Assembly: GCF_000380005.1 (NCBI RefSeq)
Contig: NZ_KB904189.1
Coordinates: 186,001-250,000, forward strand
Direction: 5' to 3'
Length of the DNA: 64,000 bases
From: Streptococcus didelphis DSM 15616
Lineage (GTDB): Bacteria > Bacillota > Bacilli > Lactobacillales > Streptococcaceae
The stretch's first letter is position 1. The number at the start of each line of letters is the position of its first letter. The position numbers and the translations under genes were made by a program. The notes beneath the pieces are model-generated. The model saw only the letters and a program-made list of their open reading frames with translations. It searched no databases and was not told the DNA's origin. Positions 48,230-60,108 of the stretch are shown piece after piece.

Positions 48230-48838
48230 TCACTTGAAAGCTCCTTGTATGCCAAGGACAAACATTTGAACCCCTATAGTAGTTAGTATCAATCCCATTA
48301 AACGGGTAATGATACCCATCATATTCTTTCCTAAGAAAGTTGCTATCCTATCCGCACTGAGTAAAAGAAGATAGGTAAGAAGACACAGAAGTAAAAATGA
48401 TAGTATCGTAATCAATTGATGCTCCCAGCTTCCGTGAGATAAGATGATGGCAGTTGCGATGGTACCTGGACCTGCAAAAAGTGGCATAGCTAAAGGTGAA
48501 ATAGCAACATCTAATGGATCAGATATACTTGTAGGTTCTATATGTTTAGCAGCGGGGGAGTGAACTCCATTAATCATATGATAACCCGTAAGACCCACTA
48601 ATATACCACCCGCTATTCGTAAAGCGTCAATGGTAATACCAAATAAGGTGAAAATAAAATGCCCACTTAGAGTAACTACCACTACTATAGTAAATGCTAT
48701 CAGTAAACTCTTTCTAGCAATTTTCTTAGAAATAAGCTTGTCATCCCCTGCTACTAAAGCCATATAGGCTGGCAAGTTAGATAAGGGGTTCATCATAGCA
48801 AAAAAAGCCATAAAAGATAAAATAAATTTTGTAAGCAT
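48230..48838 (-). CDS. MarC family (NAAT) membrane protein
   Basis: 202 residues, six helices. Family motifs F-F-A-M-M-N-P-L-S-N-L-P near the N-terminus and P-L-A-M-P-L-F-A-G-P-G-T-I in the middle. Transport function unproven for this family. 28 bases after mnmA, probably co-transcribed with it. Confidence 0.88.
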   Translation of the reverse strand: MLTKFILSFMAFFAMMNPLSNLPAYMALVAGDDKLISKKIARKSLLIAFTIVVVVTLSGHFIFTLFGITIDALRIAGGILVGLTGYHMINGVHSPAAKHIEPTSISDPLDVAISPLAMPLFAGPGTIATAIILSHGSWEHQLITILSFLLLCLLTYLLLLSADRIATFLGKNMMGIITRLMGLILTTIGVQMFVLGIQGAFK

Positions 48839-48866
48839 AATAAATCCTAACTTTTTTTACAAAAAA

Positions 48867-50082
<1,216 letters not shown>

Positions 50083-50087
50083 AGACT

Positions 50088-50116
50088 ATTATAGCAGTAA
50101 TTACTACTATTTCCAA
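50088..50116 (-). promoter_or_regulatory. mnmA promoter
   Basis: TTGGAA (50111-50116), 17-base spacer, TATAAT (50088-50093) on the − strand. Confidence 0.7.
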
Positions 50117-50197
50117 GATTTACCTTTTATAAAAACAATACTATTTTTAATGCAATTTGTTATAATAATGATGACAAAATAAAGATTTGGAGTAGCT

Positions 50198-50869
50198 ATG
50201 AAAACACAAAAATTTCAATCAGTTTTTGACATCATTGGCCCAGTTATGATTGGTCCTTCCAGTAGTCATACCGCAGGAGCTGTAAGAATTGGTAAAGTTG
50301 TTCACTCTATTTTTGGAGAAATCCCTGACCAGGTAACTTTCCACCTATATAATTCCTTTGCTAAAACCTATCAAGGTCATGGTACAGATAAGGCTTTAGT
50401 TGCAGGTATTATGGGGATGGATACTGATAATCCTAATATTAAAGACTCTTTAGAAATTGCTTATAAAAAAGGCATTAAAATCTATTGGGATATTTTAAAA
50501 GACAGTAATGCTCCACATCCGAATACTGTGAAAATTTCTGTGAAAAAGCAAGAAAAAGAAATGAGCATTACTGGTGTATCTATTGGAGGTGGGAATATCC
50601 AAGTTACCGAAATTAATGGTTTTTCTGTTTCACTTTCAATGAACACTCCAACAATCATTATTGTTCATCAAGACATACCAGGAATGATTGCTCAAGTTAC
50701 TGATATTCTCTCAGCTTACAATATTAATATTGCACAAATGAACGTTACACGGGAAAATGCTGGTGAAAAAGCTATTATGATTATAGAAGTAGATTCAAGA
50801 GACTGCCAAGCTGCTGTAAAAGAAATAGAAACTATCCCACATTTATATAATGTCAATTTCTTTGACTAG
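50198..50869 (+). CDS. sdaAB: L-serine dehydratase, beta subunit
   Basis: 223 residues. N-terminal F-D-I-I-G-P-V-M-I-G-P-S-S-S-H-T-A-G substrate-site motif, C-terminal ACT domain (I-P-G-M-I-A-Q-V-T-D-I). With SdaAA it forms the iron-sulfur L-serine dehydratase that turns serine into pyruvate and ammonia. An extended −10 (TGT-TATAAT) lies upstream. Twelve bases before sdaAA. Confidence 0.96.
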   Translation: MKTQKFQSVFDIIGPVMIGPSSSHTAGAVRIGKVVHSIFGEIPDQVTFHLYNSFAKTYQGHGTDKALVAGIMGMDTDNPNIKDSLEIAYKKGIKIYWDILKDSNAPHPNTVKISVKKQEKEMSITGVSIGGGNIQVTEINGFSVSLSMNTPTIIIVHQDIPGMIAQVTDILSAYNINIAQMNVTRENAGEKAIMIIEVDSRDCQAAVKEIETIPHLYNVNFFD

Positions 50870-50880
50870 AAAGATTTATT

Positions 50881-51753
50881 ATGTTTTATACAATAGAAGA
50901 GCTTGTCCAACAAGCAGATGAAAAATTTAACGGTAATGTTGCTGAATTAATGATAGAAACTGAGATAGAAATGACTGGTCGCACTAGAGATGAAATCTTA
51001 TCCCTAATGTCACGTAATTTAGAAGTCATGAAAGAATCTGTTGTCAGTGGCTTGACACCTAGTAAATCTATTAGTGGGTTAACTGGTGGTGATGCCTTAA
51101 AAATGGATAACTACATTAAAACTGGAAAACATATTGCTGATAAAACTGTCTTACATGCAGTCCGAAACGCTATGGCTGTTAATGAACTTAATGCAAAAAT
51201 GGGACTTGTCTGTGCGACTCCTACAGCAGGAAGTGCAGGTTGTCTTCCTGCCGTTTTATCCATAGCCATTGAAAAATTAAATCTTAATAAAACCCAACAA
51301 TTAGAATTCTTATTTACAGCTGGTGCTTTTGGTCTTGTAATTGGAAATAATGCCTCTATTTCTGGAGCTGAGGGTGGATGTCAAGCTGAAGTAGGCTCAG
51401 CTTCTGCTATGTGTGCTGCCGCTTTAACTAAGGCTGCAGGAGGAACTTCATTCCAAGCAAGCCAAGCAGTTGCCTTTGTCATTAAAAATATGCTCGGCCT
51501 AATTTGCGATCCTGTAGCAGGTCTTGTAGAAGTTCCTTGTGTAAAGCGGAATGCTTTAGGAGCTAGCTTTGCCATTGTAGCTGCTGATATGGCTTTAGCT
51601 GACATAAAATCACAGATTCCAGTTGATGAAGTAGTAGATGCTATGTATCAAGTAGGTTCTGCACTACCAACAGCCTTTCGTGAAACAGCTGAAGGTGGCT
51701 TAGCAGCAACTCCAACTGGTAAACAATATAGTAAAGAAATTTTTGGAACTTAA
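50881..51753 (+). CDS. sdaAA: L-serine dehydratase, alpha subunit
   Basis: 290 residues. Cysteines for the 4Fe-4S cluster are visible in the conserved segments G-S-A-G-C-L-P, G-C-Q-A-E-V-G and L-I-C-D-P-V-A-G-L-V-E-V-P-C. Partner of the beta subunit directly upstream in one operon. Confidence 0.96.
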   Translation: MFYTIEELVQQADEKFNGNVAELMIETEIEMTGRTRDEILSLMSRNLEVMKESVVSGLTPSKSISGLTGGDALKMDNYIKTGKHIADKTVLHAVRNAMAVNELNAKMGLVCATPTAGSAGCLPAVLSIAIEKLNLNKTQQLEFLFTAGAFGLVIGNNASISGAEGGCQAEVGSASAMCAAALTKAAGGTSFQASQAVAFVIKNMLGLICDPVAGLVEVPCVKRNALGASFAIVAADMALADIKSQIPVDEVVDAMYQVGSALPTAFRETAEGGLAATPTGKQYSKEIFGT

Positions 51754-51794
51754 TTATCCCACTTTTTTCAAGATAATAATATGAGGTATATCAA

Positions 51795-52421
51795 TTGAAC
51801 TCTATACTTTTTGATTTAGATGGTACTCTGGTAGACTCAAGCTTAGGCATTATTAATGCTTTTCAGGAAACATTTGATAAACTACAACTACTTACTCCTG
51901 ATGTAAAGGTACTGTCAAGCTATATTGGACCTCCTCTCGAAACCACTTTTGCAAACTACTTTGATAACCAAAATGATATTCAAGAGGCTATTGGACATTT
52001 TCGTAATTACTATAAAGCATATGGTGTCTATCAAGTTAAGCTTTATGAAGATATCAAGAAGTTGCTTGACAAGTTAACTGAGGCTAATAAAGATCTTTAC
52101 ATTACAACTAGTAAACATGAACCTATGGCTTATTTAATGTTAAAAGAACTTGGAATTCACCATTACTTCAAAGCAATTTATGGAGCGACTGAGCAAAGAT
52201 TTGTAAAAGTTGATTTGATAAATGCTTGTCTTAAAGACTTTCAAATTAAACCTTCAGATGCTGTTATTATTGGAGATACTTTGTTTGATATGATTGGTGG
52301 AAAAAGAGCCCACATCTCCTGTTTAGGAGTTACATGGGGCTTTGGAAGTGAAGAAGAGTTATTAAAGAATGGTGCTAATATTATTGCACATACTCCTCTT
52401 GAAATTCAAGACTTAATCTGA
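51795..52421 (+). CDS. HAD-family phosphatase (Gph/PpaX-like)
   Basis: 208 residues starting at TTG 51795, with GAGGT upstream. Catalytic F-D7-L-D9-G-T, helical cap domain, T-S-K motif II/III and I-I-G-D-T-L-F-D-M as motif IV. Most similar in layout to phosphoglycolate phosphatase-like HAD enzymes; substrate uncertain. Follows sdaAA after 41 bases and may share its transcript. Confidence 0.88.
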   Translation: MNSILFDLDGTLVDSSLGIINAFQETFDKLQLLTPDVKVLSSYIGPPLETTFANYFDNQNDIQEAIGHFRNYYKAYGVYQVKLYEDIKKLLDKLTEANKDLYITTSKHEPMAYLMLKELGIHHYFKAIYGATEQRFVKVDLINACLKDFQIKPSDAVIIGDTLFDMIGGKRAHISCLGVTWGFGSEEELLKNGANIIAHTPLEIQDLI

Positions 52422-52482
52422 ACATTAGGTTCTTAAAATTTAAGTAAGAATACCCAATTGTTAAAAAAAATAATTTAGATTA

Positions 52483-52520
52483 AAAAAAGTCTAGTTTCCA
52501 AAATGAAACTAGACTTTTTT
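52483..52520. terminator. Bidirectional terminator
   Basis: AAAAAGTCTAGTTTC / GAAACTAGACTTTTT, 15-bp stem, loop CAAAAT, between convergent HAD and transglycosylase-like genes. Confidence 0.9.
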
Positions 52521-53169
52521 AATAGCCCCAAGCAGCTAAGCCTTGAGCATTATAAGCTTTTACAGCTGCATTAATTTGATCCTGAACAGTAGCAGTTGAT
52601 CCCCATCCTGGCATTGTTTGGAATAGACCTGATGCACCTGATGCATTTGCAACATTTGGATTTCCATTAGATTCACGCGCAATTATAGCTTCCCATGTTG
52701 CTTGTGGAACTCCTGTTTGTGCTGCCATTTGTGCTGCCGCTTGACTTCCTACCACTCCGGCAGTATTGCCATTTGCAAGATATGAAGTAGCAGACGTTGT
52801 ATACTGTTGTGATTGAGCAGGACTTTGCTGATTAACCATTGCCATTGCCTGAGGCTGAGCTTCAGCTGTTGTAGGAGCTGGAGCTACTTGAGGTTCCGTT
52901 GCAGGCTCCTCAGAAACATTTGTTGCTTCTTTTTCTTTTTGACTAGCAGCATCTGCTTTTTCCTCAACCTTCGTTTTCTTATCAGAAGATGAAACAGAAG
53001 ACTTAGCTACTTTTTTCTCTACTTTTTTAGTAGAGGTAGTTGATTTCATATAAGACTCTGTGTCTACACTTCTGCTTGAAAAAGCAAAGATTAATGCTAA
53101 CAATGAAATTGCTGCTGCTAACACTCCAAAACTAATATAACGCTTTTTAAAATTTTCTTTTCTTATCAT
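52519..53169 (-). CDS. Secreted transglycosylase-like (SLT) cell-wall protein
   Basis: 216 residues from ATG 53167-53169 (AGAGGTG, 7-base spacing). N-terminal basic residues and a hydrophobic helix ([15 protein letters not shown]) give a signal or anchor. Residues ~45-130 are a low-complexity Ala/Glu/Pro/Gln linker. The C-terminal ~75 residues hold [11 protein letters not shown] (catalytic Glu of the SLT lysozyme fold), [13 protein letters not shown] and a final A-W-G-Y. It probably trims peptidoglycan. Confidence 0.85.
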   Translation of the reverse strand: MIRKENFKKRYISFGVLAAAISLLALIFAFSSRSVDTESYMKSTTSTKKVEKKVAKSSVSSSDKKTKVEEKADAASQKEKEATNVSEEPATEPQVAPAPTTAEAQPQAMAMVNQQSPAQSQQYTTSATSYLANGNTAGVVGSQAAAQMAAQTGVPQATWEAIIARESNGNPNVANASGASGLFQTMPGWGSTATVQDQINAAVKAYNAQGLAAWGY

Positions 53170-53315
53170 ATAAATACACCTCTTTTTTTCTCCGAATACC
53201 ATAGTAACTTAATAATGTTACTTAGTTATATAGGAAATATTAAAATTGTTACAGGTATATTTAGTTTATAAGATAGAATTAGCTCTTATTTAGTCTTCTA
53301 AAGGTTAAGCAAAAG

Positions 53316-54122
53316 CTATTTTAATCCTGGACTTTTTAGTAAAAATAAAGTCACTCCTAAACTAATAGTTACCAAAATAGCTATAGTATCAGTGAATTTC
53401 CATTCTAAAAGTCTGTATTTACTTCTTCCTTCGCCACCTTGATAACCTCTAGATTCCATAGCAATTGCCAAAGCATCTGCACGTTTAAAACTTGATGCAA
53501 ATAGAGGGATTAATATAGGAATAATAGACTTTACTTTTTGAATAAGGTTTCCCTCACCAAAATCTACTCCTCTAGCCTTTTGAGCATTCATAATGCGCGT
53601 TGTATCATCCATTAAGGTTGGAACAAAACGTAAACTTAAAGAAAGCATTAAGCCTATTTCATGGGCAGGGACCTTAATTACCTTAAATGGTTTTAGTAGA
53701 GATTCTACTGCATCAGATAAACTTAAAGGTGTTGTAGTTAATGTTAGAAGGGTAGAAAAGAATATAATAAGTAAAAATCGCATAAAAATAAGTAAAGCTT
53801 GACTTAAACCTAATACTGTAATTCGAATAAACCAAAACTTCACTAAAGTTTCACCACCCTGGTTAAAGAACACTTGAAACATGGTTGTAAATAAAATTAT
53901 ACCAATCATTGGTTTCAAGCCACCCAGAAAGAATGAAAGCTTTATTTTTGATAACAAAACAACTATTAAAGTAAAAGCTAACATAATTAGATTGGTAATG
54001 ACATTATTAGCCCAAAAAATAATAATAATGTAAATAATCATAGCTAATAATTTTGAACGTGGATCCAAACGATGAATAATAGAATCTCCTGGAATATATC
54101 TTCCTAGAATAAGTTTATCCAT
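53316..54122 (-). CDS. ecfT: ECF transporter transmembrane protein EcfT
   Basis: 268 residues, about five to six helices. The two A-R-G coupling motifs that touch the ATPases are seen as A-Q-K-A-R-G-V and A-M-E-S-R-G-Y. Part of the shared energising module of energy-coupling-factor vitamin transporters; substrate subunits (S components) are elsewhere. The start overlaps the ecfA2 stop by 8 bases. Confidence 0.95.
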   Translation of the reverse strand: MDKLILGRYIPGDSIIHRLDPRSKLLAMIIYIIIIFWANNVITNLIMLAFTLIVVLLSKIKLSFFLGGLKPMIGIILFTTMFQVFFNQGGETLVKFWFIRITVLGLSQALLIFMRFLLIIFFSTLLTLTTTPLSLSDAVESLLKPFKVIKVPAHEIGLMLSLSLRFVPTLMDDTTRIMNAQKARGVDFGEGNLIQKVKSIIPILIPLFASSFKRADALAIAMESRGYQGGEGRSKYRLLEWKFTDTIAILVTISLGVTLFLLKSPGLK

Positions 54123-54957
54123 TTTTTAAAACCTCTCTAAGCTCTTCCAAAGTAGTCGGCAAGTATGGTAACTGCAATCCTCTTTCACTCAAGTGCTGAG
54201 CAAACTTTGTTATTTTTGGAACTCCCAACTGTTTCTCTTCTAATAAAGTTACCTTTTGAAAAACTTTACGAGGTTGACCAGACATTGTAATCTTACCTTT
54301 TTCAAGAACATAGACATAGTCAGCAAAATTAGCAACATCATCCATTAAATGTGTTACAAGTACAATGGTCATCCCACTCTCATGCAATTCCTTGAAGAGT
54401 TCCATTAATTCTCGCCTACCTTTTGGATCTAAACCAGCTGTTGGCTCATCTAAGACTAAAATTTTCGGCTGCATGGCTAAAATTCCAGCAATTGCTACTC
54501 GTCGCATCTGTCCTCCTGATAATTCAAAAGGATTTTTTTCATACAAATCTTCAGAAATACCAACAAGAGATAATTTTTCACGCGCAATAACTTCAGCATC
54601 TTCTTTGGAAATCCCAAAATTTTGTGGGCCAAATGCAACATCTTTTAAAACTGATTCTTCAAACAATTGGCTCTCAGGAAACTGAAAAACTAAGCCAACT
54701 TGCTTACGAATCGATTTTATATCCTTATTTTTTGACTGACTAGTAATATGTTTATCATCAACAGTAACAAGACCTGACGTAGGAATTAATAAGCCATTCA
54801 AAAGTTGCATAATTGTTGACTTCCCAGAGCCAGTATGTCCAATAAATGCGGTATAAGAGCCATCCACAATATCAAGATTAACGTTAAAAAGGGCACGCCC
54901 TTCAAAAGGAGTCCCTGCTTGGTATGTAAAACTTACGTCTTGGAAATGAACTGCCAT
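54115..54957 (-). CDS. ecfA2: ECF transporter ATPase EcfA2
   Basis: 280 residues. Walker [10 protein letters not shown], signature L-S-G-G-Q-M-R-R, Walker [10 protein letters not shown]-loop V-T-H. Its start lies inside ecfA1 (25-base overlap) with AGAGGA upstream, so translation is coupled. It pairs with EcfA1 on EcfT. Confidence 0.96.
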   Translation of the reverse strand: MAVHFQDVSFTYQAGTPFEGRALFNVNLDIVDGSYTAFIGHTGSGKSTIMQLLNGLLIPTSGLVTVDDKHITSQSKNKDIKSIRKQVGLVFQFPESQLFEESVLKDVAFGPQNFGISKEDAEVIAREKLSLVGISEDLYEKNPFELSGGQMRRVAIAGILAMQPKILVLDEPTAGLDPKGRRELMELFKELHESGMTIVLVTHLMDDVANFADYVYVLEKGKITMSGQPRKVFQKVTLLEEKQLGVPKITKFAQHLSERGLQLPYLPTTLEELREVLKNG

Positions 54958-55772
54958 AATTGTTCCTCTAATTCCTTTTCTGTTAAGTAGTCACCTTCAA
55001 TTTCAAATCCTTCTTCTCGTAACATTTTTACCACTAAATTGGTAAAAGGAATATCTAACCCTAAATTAAGAAGATCATTTCCTCTTGCGAATAACTGTTT
55101 CGGAGTTGAACTGGACTCTACTTGACCATTTTTCATAACTAAAACACGATCACTTAGAGCAACTTCATCAAGATCATGTGTAATTGAAATAACTGTTAAA
55201 TCATAGTCTTTATGTATTGATTTTATAGTATTAATAAGTTCTAATCTACCTTTTGGATCCAGCATGCTCGTTGCTTCGTCTAGAACAACAATCATTGGTT
55301 TTAAGGCTATTGCACCTGCAATTGCTACTCTTTGCTTTTGTCCCCCCGATAAACGTGCTGGCTCTCTATCTTTAAATGAGGACATTCCAACTAGATCAAG
55401 AGCTTGAGCAACACGCTCTTTCATTTCCTCATGAGGAAGTCCTTTATTTTCTAAACCAAATGCTACATCATCTTCAACTGTTGCTCCCACAAACTGATTA
55501 TCCGGATTTTGAAAAACCATACCAATCTTCTGACGGATATTCCAGACATTTTCTTCTGATAAGATATCCCCATCAATAAGTATAGTACCTGATTCTGCGA
55601 CATTTAAACCATTTAAAAGTCTTACAGAAGTTGATTTCCCTGAACCATTATGACCAATAATAGATAACCATTCACCACGTTTCACGTGAAACGAAATATC
55701 ATCAAGAGTATAAAATTCTTGCTCTTTTTGATATTTAAATTTTATATTTTTTACTTCAATAATATTTGACAT
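54933..55772 (-). CDS. ecfA1: ECF transporter ATPase EcfA1
   Basis: 279 residues. Walker [10 protein letters not shown], signature L-S-G-G-Q-K-Q-R, Walker [11 protein letters not shown]-loop I-T-H-D. First of ecfA1-ecfA2-ecfT, directly after pgsA (2 bases). Confidence 0.96.
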   Translation of the reverse strand: MSNIIEVKNIKFKYQKEQEFYTLDDISFHVKRGEWLSIIGHNGSGKSTSVRLLNGLNVAESGTILIDGDILSEENVWNIRQKIGMVFQNPDNQFVGATVEDDVAFGLENKGLPHEEMKERVAQALDLVGMSSFKDREPARLSGGQKQRVAIAGAIALKPMIVVLDEATSMLDPKGRLELINTIKSIHKDYDLTVISITHDLDEVALSDRVLVMKNGQVESSSTPKQLFARGNDLLNLGLDIPFTNLVVKMLREEGFEIEGDYLTEKELEEQLWQFISKT

Positions 55773-55774
55773 GG

Positions 55775-56317
55775 TTATTTGAAGGTATCTTTAAAAAGAA
55801 AACCTGCTCCTTTAAAATAGTCGTATCCTGAATAAATTGTAAAGAATAAAGCAATATAGAGTAAAATATTTCCTATTACTATAGAATGACAAAATAAGAA
55901 TATAATCGAAAACATCTGTGAAGCTGTTTTTATCTTACCTGGGAGAGCTGCAGCCAACACTTTTCCTCCTGACTCAACTAATAGGAGTCTTAAGCCAGTT
56001 ACTGCTAATTCACGACAAATAATAATTGCCACTATCCAAGCAGGAGCTAAATCAAGGCCTACCAACATAATAAAAGCACTCATAACCAACATTTTATCAG
56101 CTAGTGGATCAGCAAATTTCCCAAAATTTGTAACTACACGCCATTTCCTAGCTAAATAACCATCTAAATAATCAGTTAAACTGGCCAAGGCAAAAATGAC
56201 AGCTGCAAAAATATGCCATCCGCGAGTTTGACCTAGACTAGTAATGAGTAAAAATAATGGAATCATTACAATACGTATTAAGGTTAATAAATTAGGAATA
56301 TTTTCTTTTTTTGTCAT
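55775..56317 (-). CDS. pgsA: CDP-diacylglycerol-glycerol-3-phosphate 3-phosphatidyltransferase
   Basis: 180 residues. The CDP-alcohol phosphatidyltransferase motif D-x2-D-G-x2-A-R-x8-G-x3-D-x3-D is complete (D-Y-L-D-G-Y-L-A-R ... G-K-F-A-D-P-L-A-D). Four to six helices. Makes phosphatidylglycerol phosphate. Between rodZ and ecfA1 in one leftward run. Confidence 0.97.
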   Translation of the reverse strand: MTKKENIPNLLTLIRIVMIPLFLLITSLGQTRGWHIFAAVIFALASLTDYLDGYLARKWRVVTNFGKFADPLADKMLVMSAFIMLVGLDLAPAWIVAIIICRELAVTGLRLLLVESGGKVLAAALPGKIKTASQMFSIIFLFCHSIVIGNILLYIALFFTIYSGYDYFKGAGFLFKDTFK

Positions 56318-56335
56318 CTTGTATGCCTACTATCT

Positions 56336-57331
56336 TTATTGAATGTTTAAAGTTATATAACTAATATCAGTACTTGTAATAGCTGATAAATCTAAGGGTT
56401 GACCATCAATTGTTACTGATACACCTTTTGTAATACCAAGTGTAAGTATAGACTGTTTTACATCTGGACTAAGGCTAGTTGTATAAGTTGGATTTTCAGC
56501 AGTTAATGTCATACCACCCTCACCAATTTCAGAATTTGTTAGTGAAATCCATGAGTTTTCTGCATCTGTCAAGGATACAGTAACAGTGACTGCCTCTTCA
56601 GCTTTTGTAACATTTGCAACTAGATAATTATCCTGTCCTTGAGTTGTTATAGTTGTTACTTTTTTAGAACTACTTGAATCTGAAGCTTCTTTTTCTTTGT
56701 TTTTATCTACCAACGTGTTATTCGCATCTTTTACAGTATTTTCTTTAGTAAATTGTTGCCATACAGCAAATAATATAAAGATAGAAATTGCTAAAGTGAT
56801 TAAAGTTAAAAGAACAATTGAAAAAATAGATTTCGATTTTTTTCCTTCATCTCTGGTTCTACTTAACCTTGTTCTTTCTTTTCTAGCATTTCTATCAGCA
56901 TCCTCTTTTTTTACTTCGATTTTTTCTCTTCTTACTTCACTTACTGGAGTTGAAGGGGAAGCTTGCTCCCTTTTTTGCATAACATTAAGCTGTAGAGGGA
57001 AGGTAGCTGTAGAAACTACTTTTTCTTCTTGTTTTTTTTGACTCAGTTTTTCTTCCACTAGCTGGGTTACACTTGGTTCTGTAACCTTTTGTCTTTCAAT
57101 ACTCTGACGTCGATATAATTCTTTTACCATAGGATAATCTAAAAATACCATATCAGCATATTGTTTTAAGTAGCTATCTAACTTTTCTTCTGGAATAATT
57201 CTAAATTGATCTAATTCCATAGCTAATAAATAATGGGAAGAAATACCAGTGCTATTTTCAATCTCATCTAATGTAATGTTTTTGCTAACACGTGTTTCTC
57301 TTAATAATTCACCAAGAGTTTTATCTCTCAT
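56336..57331 (-). CDS. rodZ: RodZ-like cell-shape protein (HTH plus membrane helix)
   Basis: 331 residues. N-terminal helix-turn-helix (L-G-E-L-L-R-E-T-R ... L-D-E-I-E-N-S-T-G-I), charged cytosolic linker, one membrane helix near residues 170-192 (I-F-S-I-V-L-L-T-L-I-T-L-A-I), and an outer DUF4115 domain. In cocci it works with septal/peripheral wall synthesis, not MreB. Upstream of pgsA by 18 bases. Confidence 0.9.
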   Translation of the reverse strand: MRDKTLGELLRETRVSKNITLDEIENSTGISSHYLLAMELDQFRIIPEEKLDSYLKQYADMVFLDYPMVKELYRRQSIERQKVTEPSVTQLVEEKLSQKKQEEKVVSTATFPLQLNVMQKREQASPSTPVSEVRREKIEVKKEDADRNARKERTRLSRTRDEGKKSKSIFSIVLLTLITLAISIFILFAVWQQFTKENTVKDANNTLVDKNKEKEASDSSSSKKVTTITTQGQDNYLVANVTKAEEAVTVTVSLTDAENSWISLTNSEIGEGGMTLTAENPTYTTSLSPDVKQSILTLGITKGVSVTIDGQPLDLSAITSTDISYITLNIQ

Positions 57332-57380
57332 ACAGGCACCTCTATACTAAAATATTAAACTCATTATAACAGATTTCTAT

Positions 57381-58664
57381 TCATTTGGGAAAGACCATGA
57401 AATCTGAAACTTCTGCTTTTGCAAAAAAATCTTTTCCAACAGAGATAATATCCTCTAAAGTGACTTGCTCGATAATAGTAGGAATATCAAAATAATTATC
57501 ATTACTTGTCAAAAACATATTGAACTGATTACAGATATGTTCAATCGAATCTAAACTTTGTAAAAAATCGCCATACATTTCTCTTTTTAAAAGAGCCAAA
57601 TGTTCACTATTAATATCTTTTGATTTTTGAAACTCTTCAATTTCTTTTCTAATTTTACTAGACATTGAAATAGGTTGACTTGAATCTAATGTGATAATCA
57701 CAAAAGAGTAGTCATGATGGATTTCAATTTCTATATCAAAAGAATCGTCAATTTTTCCACTATCATACCAATTCTGATAATTTTTTGATGTCCAGCCAAA
57801 TAACATAGCTAGTAAAAATTTCAAAGCTATCCGATAAGCTAATAAGGAATTATTAGAATGACATTTTGCCCCTCTATAACCTACTGCAACCTTTGCGATA
57901 TTAATATCCATAGAAAGTGAGTTAGTCTTAATAACTTCATTATAAGGGAGAGAGGTAATAGCTGCCTTTGCCGGTTTTCTCCGTTTAAAATTAGCTTGAC
58001 ACAGTTTTATTGACTCAAATGTCTCTTCTACATCAACCTCCCCCACAATAAATAAGGTCATTTGTGAAGGATGATAAAATTGATTATAATTTTTCCTCAA
58101 AATCTCAGCACTAATCATCTCTATAGACTCTTTAGAACCAGCAATATCCATTGCTAGGCTAGAGCCTGGAAATAGATTCTGCAAGATTCCACTATATGAA
58201 CGATAATCAGGATCATCTAAATACATATCAATTTCTTGAGCAATTATTTTCTTTTCTCTATTTACTGATGAGTCTGTGAAAGTAGCTGTCATAACAAATT
58301 CTTGTAGTAAATTAAGGTTCTTAATAAAATTATTAGAACTTGAAAAATAGTAAGATGTTTTATCAAATGTTGTAAAGGCATTTACATCGGCACCTAAATT
58401 TGTAAACTTCAAAGAAATATCATTCCCCTGAGCATCTTCAAATAACTTATGCTCTAAAAAGTGTGCAATACCTTCTGTATTTTCTTTTTGTTTTCCTCTT
58501 ATTGTAAAGTTATTGTCAAGAGATCCGTAGTTAACTGTCAACATTGCGGTCTTTTCAACAAAGCCAGGTTTATTTATAATGTAAACCTGAAAATCATTTC
58601 TAAATTTTGAATAGTAGAATTCTTCATCAAATCTAGAATAGTTAATCTTTTTTAAAGTGTTCAT
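57381..58664 (-). CDS. yfmH: M16 family zinc peptidase (YfmH-like)
   Basis: 427 residues. The inverted zinc motif HxxEH is intact as H-F-L-E-H-K-L-F-E. It forms a pair with the next gene upstream, which lacks the motif, as in two-subunit M16B peptidases: one active, one supporting. Substrate unknown; probably cytosolic peptides. Abuts its partner with no gap. Confidence 0.9.
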   Translation of the reverse strand: MNTLKKINYSRFDEEFYYSKFRNDFQVYIINKPGFVEKTAMLTVNYGSLDNNFTIRGKQKENTEGIAHFLEHKLFEDAQGNDISLKFTNLGADVNAFTTFDKTSYYFSSSNNFIKNLNLLQEFVMTATFTDSSVNREKKIIAQEIDMYLDDPDYRSYSGILQNLFPGSSLAMDIAGSKESIEMISAEILRKNYNQFYHPSQMTLFIVGEVDVEETFESIKLCQANFKRRKPAKAAITSLPYNEVIKTNSLSMDINIAKVAVGYRGAKCHSNNSLLAYRIALKFLLAMLFGWTSKNYQNWYDSGKIDDSFDIEIEIHHDYSFVIITLDSSQPISMSSKIRKEIEEFQKSKDINSEHLALLKREMYGDFLQSLDSIEHICNQFNMFLTSNDNYFDIPTIIEQVTLEDIISVGKDFFAKAEVSDFMVFPK

Positions 58665-59909
58665 CTATCTTCCTTCCAAAAAATAAAGAGATTGTAATTT
58701 TAAAAGATTAGCAGCTTTGATGATATCTGTTTTCTTTACTTTACTTATATTTTCTAGCCAGTTTGATAAAGAATAATCACTGTCAATATAGTCATTAATA
58801 TAAGTTCTGTCAATGATTGCTTTACAGTAATCCTCTGATTGCAGCATGTTATTTTGTAACATTAATTTTGTTTTCTCTACTAAACTTGCTGAAAATCTGC
58901 CTAATTTAAGGTCATTAATTTCCTTTATAATCAATTGCAAAACCTTAGTTCGGTTATTCTTGTCAATACCTGCATAAATCTCTAAAAACCCTGTAAAAAC
59001 ATCAAATCTACTTCCGATTGTATAAGCTAGCCCTTCACTTTCTCTAACTTTAGTAAAAAGGCTAGAATGTGCATATGAGCCTAAGAGGGCATTTAAAACT
59101 ATCAGAGCATAATGGTTTTTCCCACCAAATTCAGCTGAGAAATGATACGCCATTTCAAGTATTGATTGATTTAATGGCCTTTCTTCAAGGGACTCATTTA
59201 CAATATTAAAATGTTCTTGTTTATAAAAATACTGAAGCTTTTTTTGGCGATTCTCAAAAGGAAATTTGTGTAAGAGTTGTACAACTCTGTACTCATCAAA
59301 GTCTCCCATGATATAAATATCAATTTGGTCTTCTAACATCATTTTGTGGAACTCTTGATAGCTTGTATATGCTGTTTCTTTTTTGACAAGATCAGCATCT
59401 CCATATTTTGAAATCTCTAAGCTTTCATCTGTAAAAAAAGCCTTTTTCAGTTGTAAACTACTATAGTAAAAAGAATCTTCCTTATCAGCTTCTAAGTAAT
59501 TGATAACATTATTTTTCTCAACTTCAAAAACTTTTGGTTGATATTGGGCAATAGCTAACAAAGGAGAGAATAATATTTCCTTTAAAAATTGAATAACTTC
59601 ATCTAGCAGTCGTTCTCCATTAAAACAATATCTATTTTGAATAAAGGTGATATCAATGTCTATAATATGTACTTTACCTTTTACTGAAATATTTGTAGAT
59701 AGATTAGCACCATATAATTCTGCTAATCTTTCACGAAATCTTTTGGCAGTGGGATATTTTTCGTTTGCTGTTGCTAACATTTGAGCTACTAAAACGCGTT
59801 TTGCCACTGTTTTATGATTTAACTCTCCTGAAAATCTGATTGTCATATGATTAGTCTTAAATTTTTGAGTTTCAATTAAATGAAGTTGGACGCCATCAAC
59901 AATTTTCAT
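58665..59909 (-). CDS. yfmF: M16-like peptidase partner without zinc motif (YfmF-like)
   Basis: 414 residues. M16 fold segments such as G-L-A-Y-T-I-G-S-R-F are present, but the HxxEH site is replaced (L-V-A-Q-M-L-A-T-A-N), so it should be inactive alone and act as partner of the downstream active subunit. The stop is immediately followed by the next start region. Confidence 0.88.
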   Translation of the reverse strand: MKIVDGVQLHLIETQKFKTNHMTIRFSGELNHKTVAKRVLVAQMLATANEKYPTAKRFRERLAELYGANLSTNISVKGKVHIIDIDITFIQNRYCFNGERLLDEVIQFLKEILFSPLLAIAQYQPKVFEVEKNNVINYLEADKEDSFYYSSLQLKKAFFTDESLEISKYGDADLVKKETAYTSYQEFHKMMLEDQIDIYIMGDFDEYRVVQLLHKFPFENRQKKLQYFYKQEHFNIVNESLEERPLNQSILEMAYHFSAEFGGKNHYALIVLNALLGSYAHSSLFTKVRESEGLAYTIGSRFDVFTGFLEIYAGIDKNNRTKVLQLIIKEINDLKLGRFSASLVEKTKLMLQNNMLQSEDYCKAIIDRTYINDYIDSDYSLSNWLENISKVKKTDIIKAANLLKLQSLYFLEGR

Positions 59910-60108
59910 AATTTATCCTTATTTTTCTATGATTCCTTAAATTATACCATTTTATAGTCCTTCTATTCTAGTAGTGACTATTTTTTATTCTAACTGTCCA
60001 ACTTTCAACCTTTAACTTACTTCTTTGCCATAGCCTATTTGATATTTACTGTTATTCTTTACAATCAATTTATGCTATAATGACTTGAATTAGTAAATGG
60101 AGAAAAAC